Assembly (NCBI RefSeq): GCF_025949695.1
Contig: NZ_JAPDFL010000001.1
Coordinates: forward strand, 1,863,501 to 1,927,500
Length of the DNA stretch: 64,000 bases
Reading direction: 5' to 3'
DNA from: Pararhodobacter zhoushanensis
GTDB lineage: Bacteria > Pseudomonadota > Alphaproteobacteria > Rhodobacterales > Rhodobacteraceae
Positions 53,286 through 63,541 of this stretch are shown here, one piece after another. Position numbers and translations under genes: made by a program. Under the pieces are notes generated by a model. That model was not told where the DNA came from, made no database searches, and worked only from the letters and a program-made list of their open reading frames with translations. Within the stretch, counting starts at the first letter, position 1, and each line of letters begins with the position of its first letter.

Positions 53286-54596
53286 ATGCCCCAAACGCAG
53301 CACGCCGCCCTGACCGAAGCCCTTCATGCGCGGCGCGACGACCTGATCGCCCTGACGCAGGATCTGATCCGCATTCCGACGCTGAACCCGCCGGGCGAGA
53401 ACTATCGCGATATCTGCGAGTATCTCGACCGTCGCCTGCGCCGGATGGGGTTCGAGACGCAGCTGATCCGGGCCTATGGCACGCCGGGCGACTGCGACGC
53501 CTACCCGCGCTGGAACGTCGTGTCGCGGCGCGAGGGCAAGAGGCCGGGCGATTGCGTGCATTTCACCAGCCATATCGACGTGGTGGATGTGGGGGCGGGC
53601 TGGACGGTAGACCCGTTCGGCGGGCTGTTGCGCGACGGCAAGATCTATGGCCGGGGCGCCTGCGACATGAAGGGCGGGCTGGCTGCGTCCATCGTCGCGG
53701 TCGAGGCGTTTTTGGAAACCTTCCCCGATTTCGCGGGCGCGATCGAGATTTCGGGCACGGCGGACGAGGAATCGGGCGGCTATGGCGGCGTGGCCTATCT
53801 GGCCGAGAAGGGATTCTTCTCGCCTGAGCGCGTGCAGCACGTGATTATCCCCGAGCCGCTGCAAAAGGACCGCGTCTGTCTGGGCCACCGCGGCGGCTGG
53901 TGGGCCGAGATCGAAACCTTCGGCGAGATCGCCCATGGCTCGATGCCGTTTCTGGGCGATTGCGCCGTGCGCCACATGGGCGCGGTGCTCGACGTGTTCG
54001 AGGACCGGCTTTTCCCGGCGATGGCGGCGCGGCGCACCGATATGCCCGTGGTGCCCGAGGGTGCGCGCTCGTCAACGATGAACATCAATTCGATCCATGG
54101 CGGCCAGCCCGAGCAGCAGCCCGGCTCGACCGCGCTGCCCTCGCATTGCGTGCCCGACAGCTGCCGGATCGTGATTGACCGGCGCTATCTGGTCGAGGAA
54201 ACCCGCGACAGCGTTCAGGCCGAGATCACCGATCTGCTGGACGGCCTGAAACGCGACCGGCCGAACTTTGACTATGCGATGAAAGAGCTGAACCATGTCA
54301 TCCCCTCGATGACCGACCGTGACGCGCCCATTGCGCGCACCGTGGCCGCAGCCATTGAATCGGTGATGGGCAAGACCGCAGAATTCGTAGCCTCCCCCGG
54401 GAGTTACGACCAAAAGCACATTGATCGTATCGGTAAGTTGAAAAACTGCGTTGCGTATGGGCCGGGACTGCTGGAACTTGCGCACAAACCAGACGAATAT
54501 GTCGGCGTTGACGATATGATGGACAGCGCGGCGGTCATGGCTCAAAGCCTCGTGTCGCTGCTTCTGCCTGCCACTATAAACGGGGAGACCAACTGA
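53286..54596 (+). CDS. M20 family (ArgE/DapE-like) deacylase
   Basis: A 436-aa dinuclear-zinc amidohydrolase. Metal and catalytic residues are visible: His96 and Asp98 in TSHIDVV, Asp127 in GRGACDMKGG, Glu161 and Glu162 in DEESGG. DLIRIPTLNPPGENY is typical of deacetylases of this group. It probably removes an acyl group from an N-acyl amino compound. The start MPQTQHAAL is chosen because GGAGA precedes it. The binding-protein gene overlaps its stop by one base. Confidence 0.92.
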   Translation: MPQTQHAALTEALHARRDDLIALTQDLIRIPTLNPPGENYRDICEYLDRRLRRMGFETQLIRAYGTPGDCDAYPRWNVVSRREGKRPGDCVHFTSHIDVVDVGAGWTVDPFGGLLRDGKIYGRGACDMKGGLAASIVAVEAFLETFPDFAGAIEISGTADEESGGYGGVAYLAEKGFFSPERVQHVIIPEPLQKDRVCLGHRGGWWAEIETFGEIAHGSMPFLGDCAVRHMGAVLDVFEDRLFPAMAARRTDMPVVPEGARSSTMNINSIHGGQPEQQPGSTALPSHCVPDSCRIVIDRRYLVEETRDSVQAEITDLLDGLKRDRPNFDYAMKELNHVIPSMTDRDAPIARTVAAAIESVMGKTAEFVASPGSYDQKHIDRIGKLKNCVAYGPGLLELAHKPDEYVGVDDMMDSAAVMAQSLVSLLLPATINGETN

Positions 54597-56071
54597 TGAA
54601 ACATCTGACGGCGCTTATCCTGGCCAGTTCAACGGCCCTGTTCGCGACCGCTGCGGCGGCCGACCAGACCAACATCCGCGTGGCGATGCAGCTTGAGCCG
54701 CCAAACCTTGATCCGACCGCCGGGGCGGCGCAGGCGGTCGACTCGGTCGTGTATTCGAACATCTTTGAAGGGCTGACGCGCTTCATGTCGGATGGCTCGG
54801 TGGTTCCCGGTCTGGCCGAGAGCTGGGAGATTTCCGAAGACGGGCTGGTCTACACCTTCCACCTACGGTCGGGCGTGACCTTCCACGACGGCTCGACCAT
54901 GGACGCCGAGGATGTGAAATTCAGCCTTGACCGCGCCCGGGCCGAGGACAGCACCAACGCGCAAAAAGCCCTGTTCGCCGGCATCACCGACGTGACGGTG
55001 GTTGATCCGCTGACGGTGCAGATCACGCTGGGTGAGCCTAATGGCGCCATGCTGTTCAACCTCGCCTGGGGGGACGCGGTGATCGTGGCGCCCGAGAGCA
55101 TCGCCGATGCGGCGACGCATCCCATCGGCACCGGCGCGTTCATGTTCGACAACTGGGTGCAGGGCGATCACATCGATATCGTGCGCAACCCCTCCTACTG
55201 GGGCACGCCTGCCGCGCTGGACTCCGCGACCTTCCGCTTCATCTCGGACCCGACCGCTGCCTTTGCGGCGGTGATGGCCGAGGATGTGGATGTCTTCGTC
55301 GGCTTCCCGGCCCCCGAAAACCTGCCGCAGTTCGAAGCCGATCCGCGGTTCCAGGTGCTGGTCGGCAACACCGAGGGCGAGACGATTCTGGCGATGAACA
55401 ACGCGCAGGCACCGTTCGACAACCTGCTGGTGCGTCAGGCCGTGGCGCATGCCATCGACCGTCAGGCGGTCATCGACGGGGCGATGTATGGCATCGGCAC
55501 GCCGATCGGCACGCATTTCGCGCCGCACAACCCCGACTACGTCGATCTGACGGCGCTGTCGGCCTATGATCCCGACCGTTCGCGCGAATTGCTGGCCGAG
55601 GCTGGCTTCCCCGAGGGCTTTACCACCACGCTCAAGCTGCCGCCGCCCTCTTACGCCCGTCGCGGCGGCGAGATCATCGCCGCGCAGCTGCGCGCGGTCG
55701 GCATCACCGCCGAGATCGAGAACCAGGAATGGGCGCAATGGCTGGAGAATACCTTCCGCGGCCATGATTTCGGCATGACCATCGTCAGCCATACCGAGCC
55801 GATGGACATCGGCATCTACGCCAATCCCGAGTACTACTTCCAGTACAACAACCCGGACTTTCAGGCGCTGATGACGACGCTGACCTCGACCACCGATCCC
55901 GAGGAACGCTCAAGCCTGCTGGCCCAGGCGCAGACGATGATCGCCGAGGACTACGTGGTTGGCTTCCTGTTCGAGCTGGCCGTGCCGACGGTCGCCCGTG
56001 CAGGCATCGAAGGGCTGTGGCTGAACCAGCCGACCGCCGCCATCGACCTGACCGGCGTCAGCTGGCCGTAA
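54596..56071 (+). CDS. ABC transporter substrate-binding protein, peptide type (family 5)
   Basis: A 491-aa periplasmic protein of the DppA/OppA family with a signal peptide (MKHLTALILASS, cleavage after AAAA near residue 22). PPNLDPTAGAAQAVDSVVYSNIFEGL (central part), VYTFHLRSGVTFHDG and the C-terminal domain are typical. It delivers a peptide, opine or similar amide to the permeases that follow. A perfect stem-loop separates it from them. Confidence 0.93.
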   Translation: MKHLTALILASSTALFATAAAADQTNIRVAMQLEPPNLDPTAGAAQAVDSVVYSNIFEGLTRFMSDGSVVPGLAESWEISEDGLVYTFHLRSGVTFHDGSTMDAEDVKFSLDRARAEDSTNAQKALFAGITDVTVVDPLTVQITLGEPNGAMLFNLAWGDAVIVAPESIADAATHPIGTGAFMFDNWVQGDHIDIVRNPSYWGTPAALDSATFRFISDPTAAFAAVMAEDVDVFVGFPAPENLPQFEADPRFQVLVGNTEGETILAMNNAQAPFDNLLVRQAVAHAIDRQAVIDGAMYGIGTPIGTHFAPHNPDYVDLTALSAYDPDRSRELLAEAGFPEGFTTTLKLPPPSYARRGGEIIAAQLRAVGITAEIENQEWAQWLENTFRGHDFGMTIVSHTEPMDIGIYANPEYYFQYNNPDFQALMTTLTSTTDPEERSSLLAQAQTMIAEDYVVGFLFELAVPTVARAGIEGLWLNQPTAAIDLTGVSWP

Positions 56072-56083
56072 GCTGACTGACGG

Positions 56084-56103
56084 CGCCCGGAGCGATCCGG
56101 GCG
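56084..56103 (+). other. Intercistronic stem-loop after the binding-protein gene
   Basis: A perfect 8-bp stem (CGCCCGGA with TCCGGGCG), loop GCGA, no T-run. Such hairpins commonly protect the binding-protein mRNA and keep its level above that of the permeases. The rest of the 114-bp gap has a second GC-rich imperfect hairpin. Confidence 0.65.
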
Positions 56104-56185
56104 TCGTCCCACCGGGGCAGGGCGCGCAGCGCCTTTGCCGTCCCGCACCGTTCCCCCTGTCTGACACCTCTGGAGCTGCCCGGCG

Positions 56186-57129
<944 letters not shown>

Positions 57130-57133
<4 letters not shown>

Positions 57134-57951
57134 CCCTGCCACGCAGCCTGATCCTGGGCACCTTCCTGTCCGTCCTGTTTCTGGGGGCGGCGGTGCTGTC
57201 CTTTGTCTGGACCCCCTACGACATCGAAACCCTCTCGATCCCTTCGCGCCTGCAGACCCCAAGCCTGACGCATTGGCTGGGCACCGACCAACTGGGCCGC
57301 GATATCCTGTCGATGATCATGATGGGCGCGCGCACCTCGATTGCCGTGGCCTTGCTGGCCGTCGGTATCGGCATGGGGCTGGGCGTGCCTTTGGGGCTGC
57401 TGGCCGCCGCACGGCGCGGGTCGCTGCTGGACGAGCTGATCATGCGCGGCAACGATCTGATCTTTGCCTTCCCCTCGCTGGTCATCGCCATCCTGATCAC
57501 CGCTGTCTTCGGCGCAAGCGCAATGAATGCGATTGTCGCTATCGGGATCTTCAACATCCCCGTCTTCGCCCGCCTGACGCGCGGTGCCGCGCTCAGCCTG
57601 TGGTCGCGCGATTTCATTCTGGCGGCGCGGGTGTCGGGTAAATCCGCCACGCGGATCTCAATCGAGCATATCCTGCCCAACATCGCCAATCTGATGATCG
57701 TGCAGGGCACCATCCAGTTTTCACTGGGCATTCTGGCCGAGGCCGCGCTCAGCTACATCGGCCTTGGCGCCCAGCCGCCGACCGCCAGCTGGGGCCGGAT
57801 GCTGGCCGACGCACAGACCCTCGCCAGCATCGCGCCGCATGTCGCGCTGATGCCGGGGCTTGCCATCGTGTTCATGGTGCTGGGGCTTAACCTGATGGGC
57901 GACGGGTTGCGCGACCTGCTCGACCCCCGTTTGCGGGTGGCCCGGACATGA
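57130..57951 (+). CDS. ABC transporter permease (DppC-like)
   Basis: A 273-aa membrane protein of the DppC/OppC family: HWLGTDQLGRDILSMIMMGARTSIAVALLA (central part) and the loop AARVSGKSATRISIEHILPN (central part). It overlaps the preceding permease by four bases and the ATPase gene by four, showing tight coupling. Confidence 0.95.
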
Positions 57952-59552
57952 GCCTTCTTTCCATCCAAGACCTGACCCTGTCGATCGGCACCTATCCGAT
58001 CCTGCACGATGTGTCCCTGACCGTCGCGCCCGGCGAGATCGTCGCCATCACCGGTGAAAGCGGCTCGGGCAAGTCGATGACCGCTTTCGCCACGATGGGC
58101 CTGCTGCCCGCCCGCGCGACAACCACGGGGCGGATCTTGCTGGAGGGCACCGATCTTCTGGCGCTGTCCGAGGCCGAGATGTGCACGGTGCGCGGGCGGC
58201 AGATCGGCATGGTTTTTCAGGAACCGATGACCGCGCTGAACCCGGTGCAGACCATCGGCGCGCAGGTCGCCGAGACGATCCGCATCCACGAGGGCGTGTC
58301 CAAGGACGAGGCGCTGGCACAGGCCCGCGCGATGCTCAACCGCGTCGGTCTGCCCGAGGATCGCTTCCCGCTTTCCCGCTATCCGCACGAGCTGTCGGGC
58401 GGCCAGCGTCAGCGGGTGGTGATCGCCATGGCGATTGCGCTGCGGCCCAAGCTGTTGATCGCGGACGAGCCGACCACGGCGCTGGATGTGACCACGCAGG
58501 CGCATATCCTCGACCTGCTCAAGGATCTGACGCAGGATTTCGGCATGGGCTTGCTGATGATCACCCATGACCTTGCCGTGGTGGCCGATATGGCCGACCG
58601 CATCGTGGTCATGCAGCACGGGCGGGTGGTCGAGACCGGCAAGACGGCGGACCTGTTCCGCGCCATGCAGCACCCCTATACCAAGGCGCTGTTTGCAGCC
58701 TCGGCCCACAAGGTCACATTGCCTGTCGCGCCCCTTCCGCAAGCGTTGCTTGAGGTGAAAAACGTCATCCGCAGCTATCGCCAGCCGCGCAAGGGCCTGT
58801 TCGGCCCGCGCCCGGAAATACAGGCGGTCAAGAACGTGTCCTTCACGCTGAACCGGGGCGAGCGGCTGGGGCTGGTCGGTGAGTCCGGCTGCGGCAAATC
58901 CACCCTGACCCGCGCCATTCTGGGGCTGGAGCCGGTGCAGTCGGGCTCGATCACAATGCGCGGCGCGCCGGTCTGGACCGACAGCCGCGCCAATCTGGAC
59001 GTGCGTCGCCAGATGCAGGTGGTGTTTCAGGATCCCTATGGCAGCTTCAATCCGCGCCACCGCGTCCGTCGGCTGATCGCCGAACCGTTCCATCTGCTGC
59101 GCGACCCGCCCACCGGCGAGGCGCGCGCGCAGAAGATCGCGCAGGCGCTGACGGATGTCGGCCTGACGCCCGGCGACGCGGACAAATACATCCACGAATT
59201 CTCGGGCGGGCAGCGCCAGCGCATCGCCATCGCCCGCGCGCTGATCAACGATCCGGCGTTGATCGTGTTTGACGAGGCAGTCTCAGCACTGGATGTCTCG
59301 GTGCGCGCGCAAGTGCTGGATCTGTTGGCGGACCTCTGCCGCAAACGCCCGCTGAGCTATCTGTTCATCAGCCACGATCTGAGCGTCGTGCGCACGATTA
59401 CCGACCGGGTGATGGTCATGCAGGCCGGTGAGATCGTTGAACAAGGCCCGACCGAGCAGGTCTTTTCCGACCCGCAACACCCCTATACGCGCACGCTACT
59501 GGCCGCCGCGCCGCAACTCCCTGATATGAAGAAGACCGCCGATGCCTCTTGA
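57948..59552 (+). CDS. Fused dual ABC ATPase (DppD-DppF-like)
   Basis: A 534-aa protein carrying both ATPase subunits of a peptide importer in one chain. The first domain has Walker [11 protein letters not shown] and signature [11 protein letters not shown]. The second, from about residue 265, has [12 protein letters not shown] and [11 protein letters not shown]. Each is followed by an oligopeptide-type C-terminal region ([20 protein letters not shown]). Its end overlaps the start of the aldehyde dehydrogenase gene by 11 bases. Confidence 0.95.
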   Translation: MSLLSIQDLTLSIGTYPILHDVSLTVAPGEIVAITGESGSGKSMTAFATMGLLPARATTTGRILLEGTDLLALSEAEMCTVRGRQIGMVFQEPMTALNPVQTIGAQVAETIRIHEGVSKDEALAQARAMLNRVGLPEDRFPLSRYPHELSGGQRQRVVIAMAIALRPKLLIADEPTTALDVTTQAHILDLLKDLTQDFGMGLLMITHDLAVVADMADRIVVMQHGRVVETGKTADLFRAMQHPYTKALFAASAHKVTLPVAPLPQALLEVKNVIRSYRQPRKGLFGPRPEIQAVKNVSFTLNRGERLGLVGESGCGKSTLTRAILGLEPVQSGSITMRGAPVWTDSRANLDVRRQMQVVFQDPYGSFNPRHRVRRLIAEPFHLLRDPPTGEARAQKIAQALTDVGLTPGDADKYIHEFSGGQRQRIAIARALINDPALIVFDEAVSALDVSVRAQVLDLLADLCRKRPLSYLFISHDLSVVRTITDRVMVMQAGEIVEQGPTEQVFSDPQHPYTRTLLAAAPQLPDMKKTADAS

Positions 59553-60990
59553 ATCCTTCGCAATTCCTGTTGCCTGTCATTTGATCGGCGGGGTCTGGAC
59601 GCCGGGTGCTGAACGCCTGACATTGAGCGATCCTTCAACCGGCGAGACGCTCACCGAGATCGCGCGCGGCACCGCCGCCGAGATTGACGCAGCGGTCGAT
59701 GCCGCCCATGCCGCGCGCGCGGGCGACTGGGGCCGGATGACGGCGCTGGAGCGCGGGCGCATCCTGACCCGGCTGGGCCAGCTGATCCTGACCAAGACCG
59801 AGGAACTGGCGCAGCTCGAGGCCCGCGATGTCGGCAAACCGCTGACGCAGGCGCGCGCCGATGCGGTGGCGCTGGCGCGCTACATGGAATTCTACGGCGG
59901 GGCCGCCGACAAGATCATGGGCGAGACGATCCCCTATCTGGACGGCTACACCGTCTATACCCTGCGCGAACCGCATGGGGTGACAGGCCATATCATCCCG
60001 TGGAACTACCCGATGCAGATCATCGGGCGTTCGGTCGGCGCGGCGCTGGCGATGGGCAATGCCTGTGTGCTCAAACCCGCTGAGGAAGCCTGCCTGACCG
60101 CGCTGGCCTTCGCACAACTGGCACTGGACGCTGGGCTGCCCGCCGGGGCGCTGAACGTGGTGACGGGCCTCGGGGCCGAGGCGGGCGCGGCGCTGGCCGG
60201 GCATCCGCGCATCCAGCATGTGTCGTTTACCGGCTCGGTCGGGGTTGGTTCGCTGATCCAGACGGCGGCGGCGAAGAACGTTGTGCCGGTGACGCTGGAG
60301 CTGGGCGGCAAGTCGCCGCAGATCGTGTTCGACGACGCCGATCTGGACCGCGCGCTGCCGTTTCTGGTCAACGCAGGCGTCCAGAACGCCGGGCAGACCT
60401 GCTCGGCCTCGTCGCGCATTCTGGTGCAGCGCGGGGTGTATGACGAGGTCCGCACGCGCATGGCGCAGGCGTATGGTGCGTTGACCGTCGGCCCGGCGCT
60501 GTCGGACCCCAAGGTCGGCCCGCTGATCTCGGCCCGCCAGAAAGACATTGTGCAAGGCTATCTGGCCAAGGGCGCCGACCTGACCATCGCCGCCGAGGGC
60601 GTGCTGACGCCCGAGGCCGGGAACGCCGGCCACTACGTCCGCCCGACGCTGTTTGCCGAGGTGCCTTCGGATCACGCATTGGCGCAGCAGGAAATCTTCG
60701 GCCCGGTGCAAGTCCTGATCCCGTTCGAGGACGAGGCCGAAGCCCTGCGCATCGCCAATTCCACCGAGTACGGGCTGGTCGCCGCCGTCTGGACCCGCGA
60801 CGGTGCGCGGCAGATGCGGTTGGCCAAGGCGCTGCACGCGGGGCAGGTGTTCTTGAACAATTACGGTGCCGGGGGCGGGGTGGAACTGCCCTTCGGCGGG
60901 GTTGGAAAATCCGGGCATGGGCGCGAAAAAGGTTTCGAGGCGCTCTACGGGTTTTCGCAACTCAAGACAGTCGCAGCATGGCATGGGTGA
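59542..60990 (+). CDS. NAD(P)-dependent aldehyde dehydrogenase
   Basis: A 482-aa enzyme of the ALDH superfamily: PWNYPMQ, FTGSVGVGS, the general base Glu253 in LELGGKSPQ and the nucleophile Cys287 in GQTCSASSR. It probably oxidises an amino-aldehyde or other aldehyde released from the imported compound. It is embedded in the operon between the ATPase and an SDR gene. Confidence 0.94.
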   Translation: MPLESFAIPVACHLIGGVWTPGAERLTLSDPSTGETLTEIARGTAAEIDAAVDAAHAARAGDWGRMTALERGRILTRLGQLILTKTEELAQLEARDVGKPLTQARADAVALARYMEFYGGAADKIMGETIPYLDGYTVYTLREPHGVTGHIIPWNYPMQIIGRSVGAALAMGNACVLKPAEEACLTALAFAQLALDAGLPAGALNVVTGLGAEAGAALAGHPRIQHVSFTGSVGVGSLIQTAAAKNVVPVTLELGGKSPQIVFDDADLDRALPFLVNAGVQNAGQTCSASSRILVQRGVYDEVRTRMAQAYGALTVGPALSDPKVGPLISARQKDIVQGYLAKGADLTIAAEGVLTPEAGNAGHYVRPTLFAEVPSDHALAQQEIFGPVQVLIPFEDEAEALRIANSTEYGLVAAVWTRDGARQMRLAKALHAGQVFLNNYGAGGGVELPFGGVGKSGHGREKGFEALYGFSQLKTVAAWHG

Positions 60991-60994
60991 TAAG

Positions 60995-61732
60995 ATGAGA
61001 CTTCAGGGCAAAATCGCGATCGTGACCGGCGCAGGCTCGGGCTTTGGGGCCGGGATCGCGCGCAAGTTCGCGGCTGAGGGCGCGCGTGTCATCGTCGCCG
61101 ACATCAACGGCGACGCGGCGGCAGAGGTGGCGAAAGAGATCGGCGGCACGGCACAGACCTGCAACGTCGCCGACCGCGCCAGTGTCGAAGCGATGCGCGA
61201 TGCGGCGCTGGCGATCGGGCCGGTGGATATCGTGGTGAACAACGCAGGCGTCACGCATCTGCCGATGCCGACCGATACCGTGAGCGAGGCTGACTTTGAC
61301 CGCATTTTCGCGGTCAACATGAAGGCCATCTACCTGATGACGCAGGCCTTTGTGCCGGGGTTCAAAGAGCGGCGTTCGGGCAATATCCTGAACATTGCCT
61401 CGACCGCTGGCGTCTCGCCGCGCCCGAACCTGAGCTGGTACAACGCGTCCAAAGGCTGGGTGATCACCGCCACGCGCTCGCTGGCGGTAGAGCTGGCGCC
61501 CTTCGGCGTGCGGGTCAATGCGCTGAACCCGGTGGCCGGTGAGACCCCGCTGCTCAAGTCCTTCATGGGGCAGGACACGCCGGAAATCCGGGCGAAATTC
61601 CTGTCCACCATCCCGCTGGGCCGGTTCTCGACCGCCGAGGACATGGGCAACGCCGCGTGTTTCCTGTGCTCGGACGAGGCGTCGATGATCACCGGGGTGG
61701 CGATGGAGGTCGACGGTGGCCGCTGCATATAA
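60995..61732 (+). CDS. SDR family oxidoreductase
   Basis: A 245-aa classical SDR: TGAGSGFGAGIA, NNAGV, serine in NIASTAG, YNASKGW (Y-x3-K) and VDGGRCI at the end. FabG-like members act on many hydroxy compounds. ATG 60995 is chosen because it gives MRLQGKIAIVTG and has GGGTGA upstream; ATG 60983 is the alternative. Its 3' end overlaps the GTG start of the P1 hydrolase by 17 bases. Confidence 0.9.
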   Translation: MRLQGKIAIVTGAGSGFGAGIARKFAAEGARVIVADINGDAAAEVAKEIGGTAQTCNVADRASVEAMRDAALAIGPVDIVVNNAGVTHLPMPTDTVSEADFDRIFAVNMKAIYLMTQAFVPGFKERRSGNILNIASTAGVSPRPNLSWYNASKGWVITATRSLAVELAPFGVRVNALNPVAGETPLLKSFMGQDTPEIRAKFLSTIPLGRFSTAEDMGNAACFLCSDEASMITGVAMEVDGGRCI

Positions 61733-62738
61733 GCCCGGACCGCGCAACCTGATCACCGATGTGGCGGGTCTGCGGGTTGGCAATGCGCAGGATGCGGGGC
61801 TGAAATCGGGCGTCACGGTGCTGACCGGCGACGCGCCCTTTGTGGCCGGGGTGCATGTCATGGGCGGCGCGCCCGGCACGCGCGAGACGGATCTGCTGGC
61901 CCCCGACAAATCCGCCGTCGCCGTGGATGCGCTGGTGCTGTCAGGCGGCTCGGCGTTTGGGCTTGATGCCTGCTCGGGCGTGATGGACGGGCTGCGCGCT
62001 GCCGGGCGTGGCGTGCAGGTCGGCCGGGCGGTGATCCCGCTGGTGCCCGGCGCGATCCTGTTCGATCTGCTCAACGGCGGCGACAAGGACTGGGACGAGA
62101 ACCCCTACCGTGCTCTGGGCCGCGCGGCGCTGATGGCGGCTACGCCGGAGTTCGCGCTGGGGACAGCCGGTGCCGGAACGGGGGCGCTGGCGGCGATGCA
62201 GAAGGGGGGCCTCGGCTCGGCATCGCTGGTGCTGGAAGACGGCACCACGGTCGGCGCGCTGGTCGCGGTGAACCCGGTCGGCAGCGTCACCACGCCGGGC
62301 GAGCAGCACTTCTGGGCCGCTCCGTTCGAGCTGGACGGCGAGTTTGGCGGTGCGGGGCCTGATCCCAAGGGTGGCTATTGCGGTCCGCTGGTCTCGGCCA
62401 AGAAAGACGCGCTTTTCGGCACCATGGCCGCGCCACCGCTGACGAACACCACCATCGCCATCGTCGCCACCGACCGCGCGCTGACCAAGGCGCAATGCCA
62501 CCGGTTGAGCACCGCCGCGCATGACGGTATCGCCCGCGCCATCGTCCCCGCGCATACCCCCGGCGACGGTGATCTGGTCTTTGCGCTGTCCACGGGCACC
62601 GGCACCATGCCCAATGACTTCGAACTGGCCGACATCGGCCACGCCGCCGCCCTGTGCCTGAGCCGCGCCATCGCCCGCGCGGTGTATGAGGCGACACCCG
62701 CTCCGGGCGATCTGCTTCCCTGCTATCGGAGGTCCTGA
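61716..62738 (+). CDS. P1 family (DmpA/NylC-like) N-terminal-nucleophile hydrolase
   Basis: A 340-aa precursor of the DmpA/peptidase S58 family. LVLSGGSAFGLDACSGVMD (central part) and HFWAAPFELDGEFGG mark the large part. PPLTNTTIAIVATDRAL holds the self-cleavage site, with Asn244-Thr245 as the likely bond and Thr245 as nucleophile. Relatives include beta-aminopeptidases, D-aminopeptidase and 6-aminohexanoate-oligomer hydrolase. GTG start with GGAGG 6 bases upstream. Confidence 0.9.
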   Translation: MAAAYKPGPRNLITDVAGLRVGNAQDAGLKSGVTVLTGDAPFVAGVHVMGGAPGTRETDLLAPDKSAVAVDALVLSGGSAFGLDACSGVMDGLRAAGRGVQVGRAVIPLVPGAILFDLLNGGDKDWDENPYRALGRAALMAATPEFALGTAGAGTGALAAMQKGGLGSASLVLEDGTTVGALVAVNPVGSVTTPGEQHFWAAPFELDGEFGGAGPDPKGGYCGPLVSAKKDALFGTMAAPPLTNTTIAIVATDRALTKAQCHRLSTAAHDGIARAIVPAHTPGDGDLVFALSTGTGTMPNDFELADIGHAAALCLSRAIARAVYEATPAPGDLLPCYRRS

Positions 62739-63541
62739 TGCCTACGCTCGCGCTTTCCGACGTCACCCTGCATTATGAGATCGACGGAAAGGGTCCGCCC
62801 CTGATGCTGATCGCCGGGACCGCCAGTGACAGCGCCAGCTGGGGACCGCTGGTCGCGCCGCTGACCGCGCATTTCACCGTCATCCGCCCCGACAACCGCA
62901 GCACCGGGCGCACCACGCCGCAGGACGCGCCGCTGTCGCTGGAGCATTGGGCGGATGACGCGCTGGCGCTGGCCGCGCATCTGGAGCTTGGCCCGGTGGC
63001 GGTGGTCGGTCACTCGCTGGGCGGGATGATCGCGCTGCGGATGGCGGCAACGGCTCCTGAAACGGTCGCACGCCTGGGCCTGCTGGCCAGCGCGCCGGTC
63101 AGGGGCGGGCGCAACGTCGCACTGTTTGACCTGATGCTGCGCCTGCGGGCCGAGGGGCAGGCGCCTGACCTCTGGCTGCGGGCCTTCCTGCCGTGGCTGT
63201 TTCACCCCCGGTTCTTTGATGTCCCCGGCCAACTTGACGCCGCCATCGCGCAGTCGCTGGCCTATCCGCACGCGCAATCCGCCGCCGCCATGGCCGCGCA
63301 GGTTGCCGCGTTGCACGAGACCGACGCCAGCGGACTGCCCGCGCTGGTGCGCTGCCCGACGCTCTCGGTGCTGGCGGGCAGCGACCTGCTGATCCTTGAG
63401 GCGTCGGCGCGTGCGGCCTTGGCCCCGATTGCCGATCTGACCATCACCACGATCCCCGAGGCCGGGCACTCAATCCACTGGGACGCCCCCGCCGCGACGC
63501 TTGCGGCGCTGCTCCCGTTTCTGACGGAGGGCCGGCAATGA
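62738..63541 (+). CDS. Alpha/beta hydrolase
   Basis: A 267-aa alpha/beta-hydrolase-fold protein with nucleophile Ser93 in GHSLGG, an Asp in LAGSDLLILE and His in EAGHSIHWD. It resembles 3-oxoadipate enol-lactonase-type enzymes, but the substrate is unknown. It overlaps the P1 hydrolase stop by one base and the TPR gene by four bases. Confidence 0.9.
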   Translation: MPTLALSDVTLHYEIDGKGPPLMLIAGTASDSASWGPLVAPLTAHFTVIRPDNRSTGRTTPQDAPLSLEHWADDALALAAHLELGPVAVVGHSLGGMIALRMAATAPETVARLGLLASAPVRGGRNVALFDLMLRLRAEGQAPDLWLRAFLPWLFHPRFFDVPGQLDAAIAQSLAYPHAQSAAAMAAQVAALHETDASGLPALVRCPTLSVLAGSDLLILEASARAALAPIADLTITTIPEAGHSIHWDAPAATLAALLPFLTEGRQ

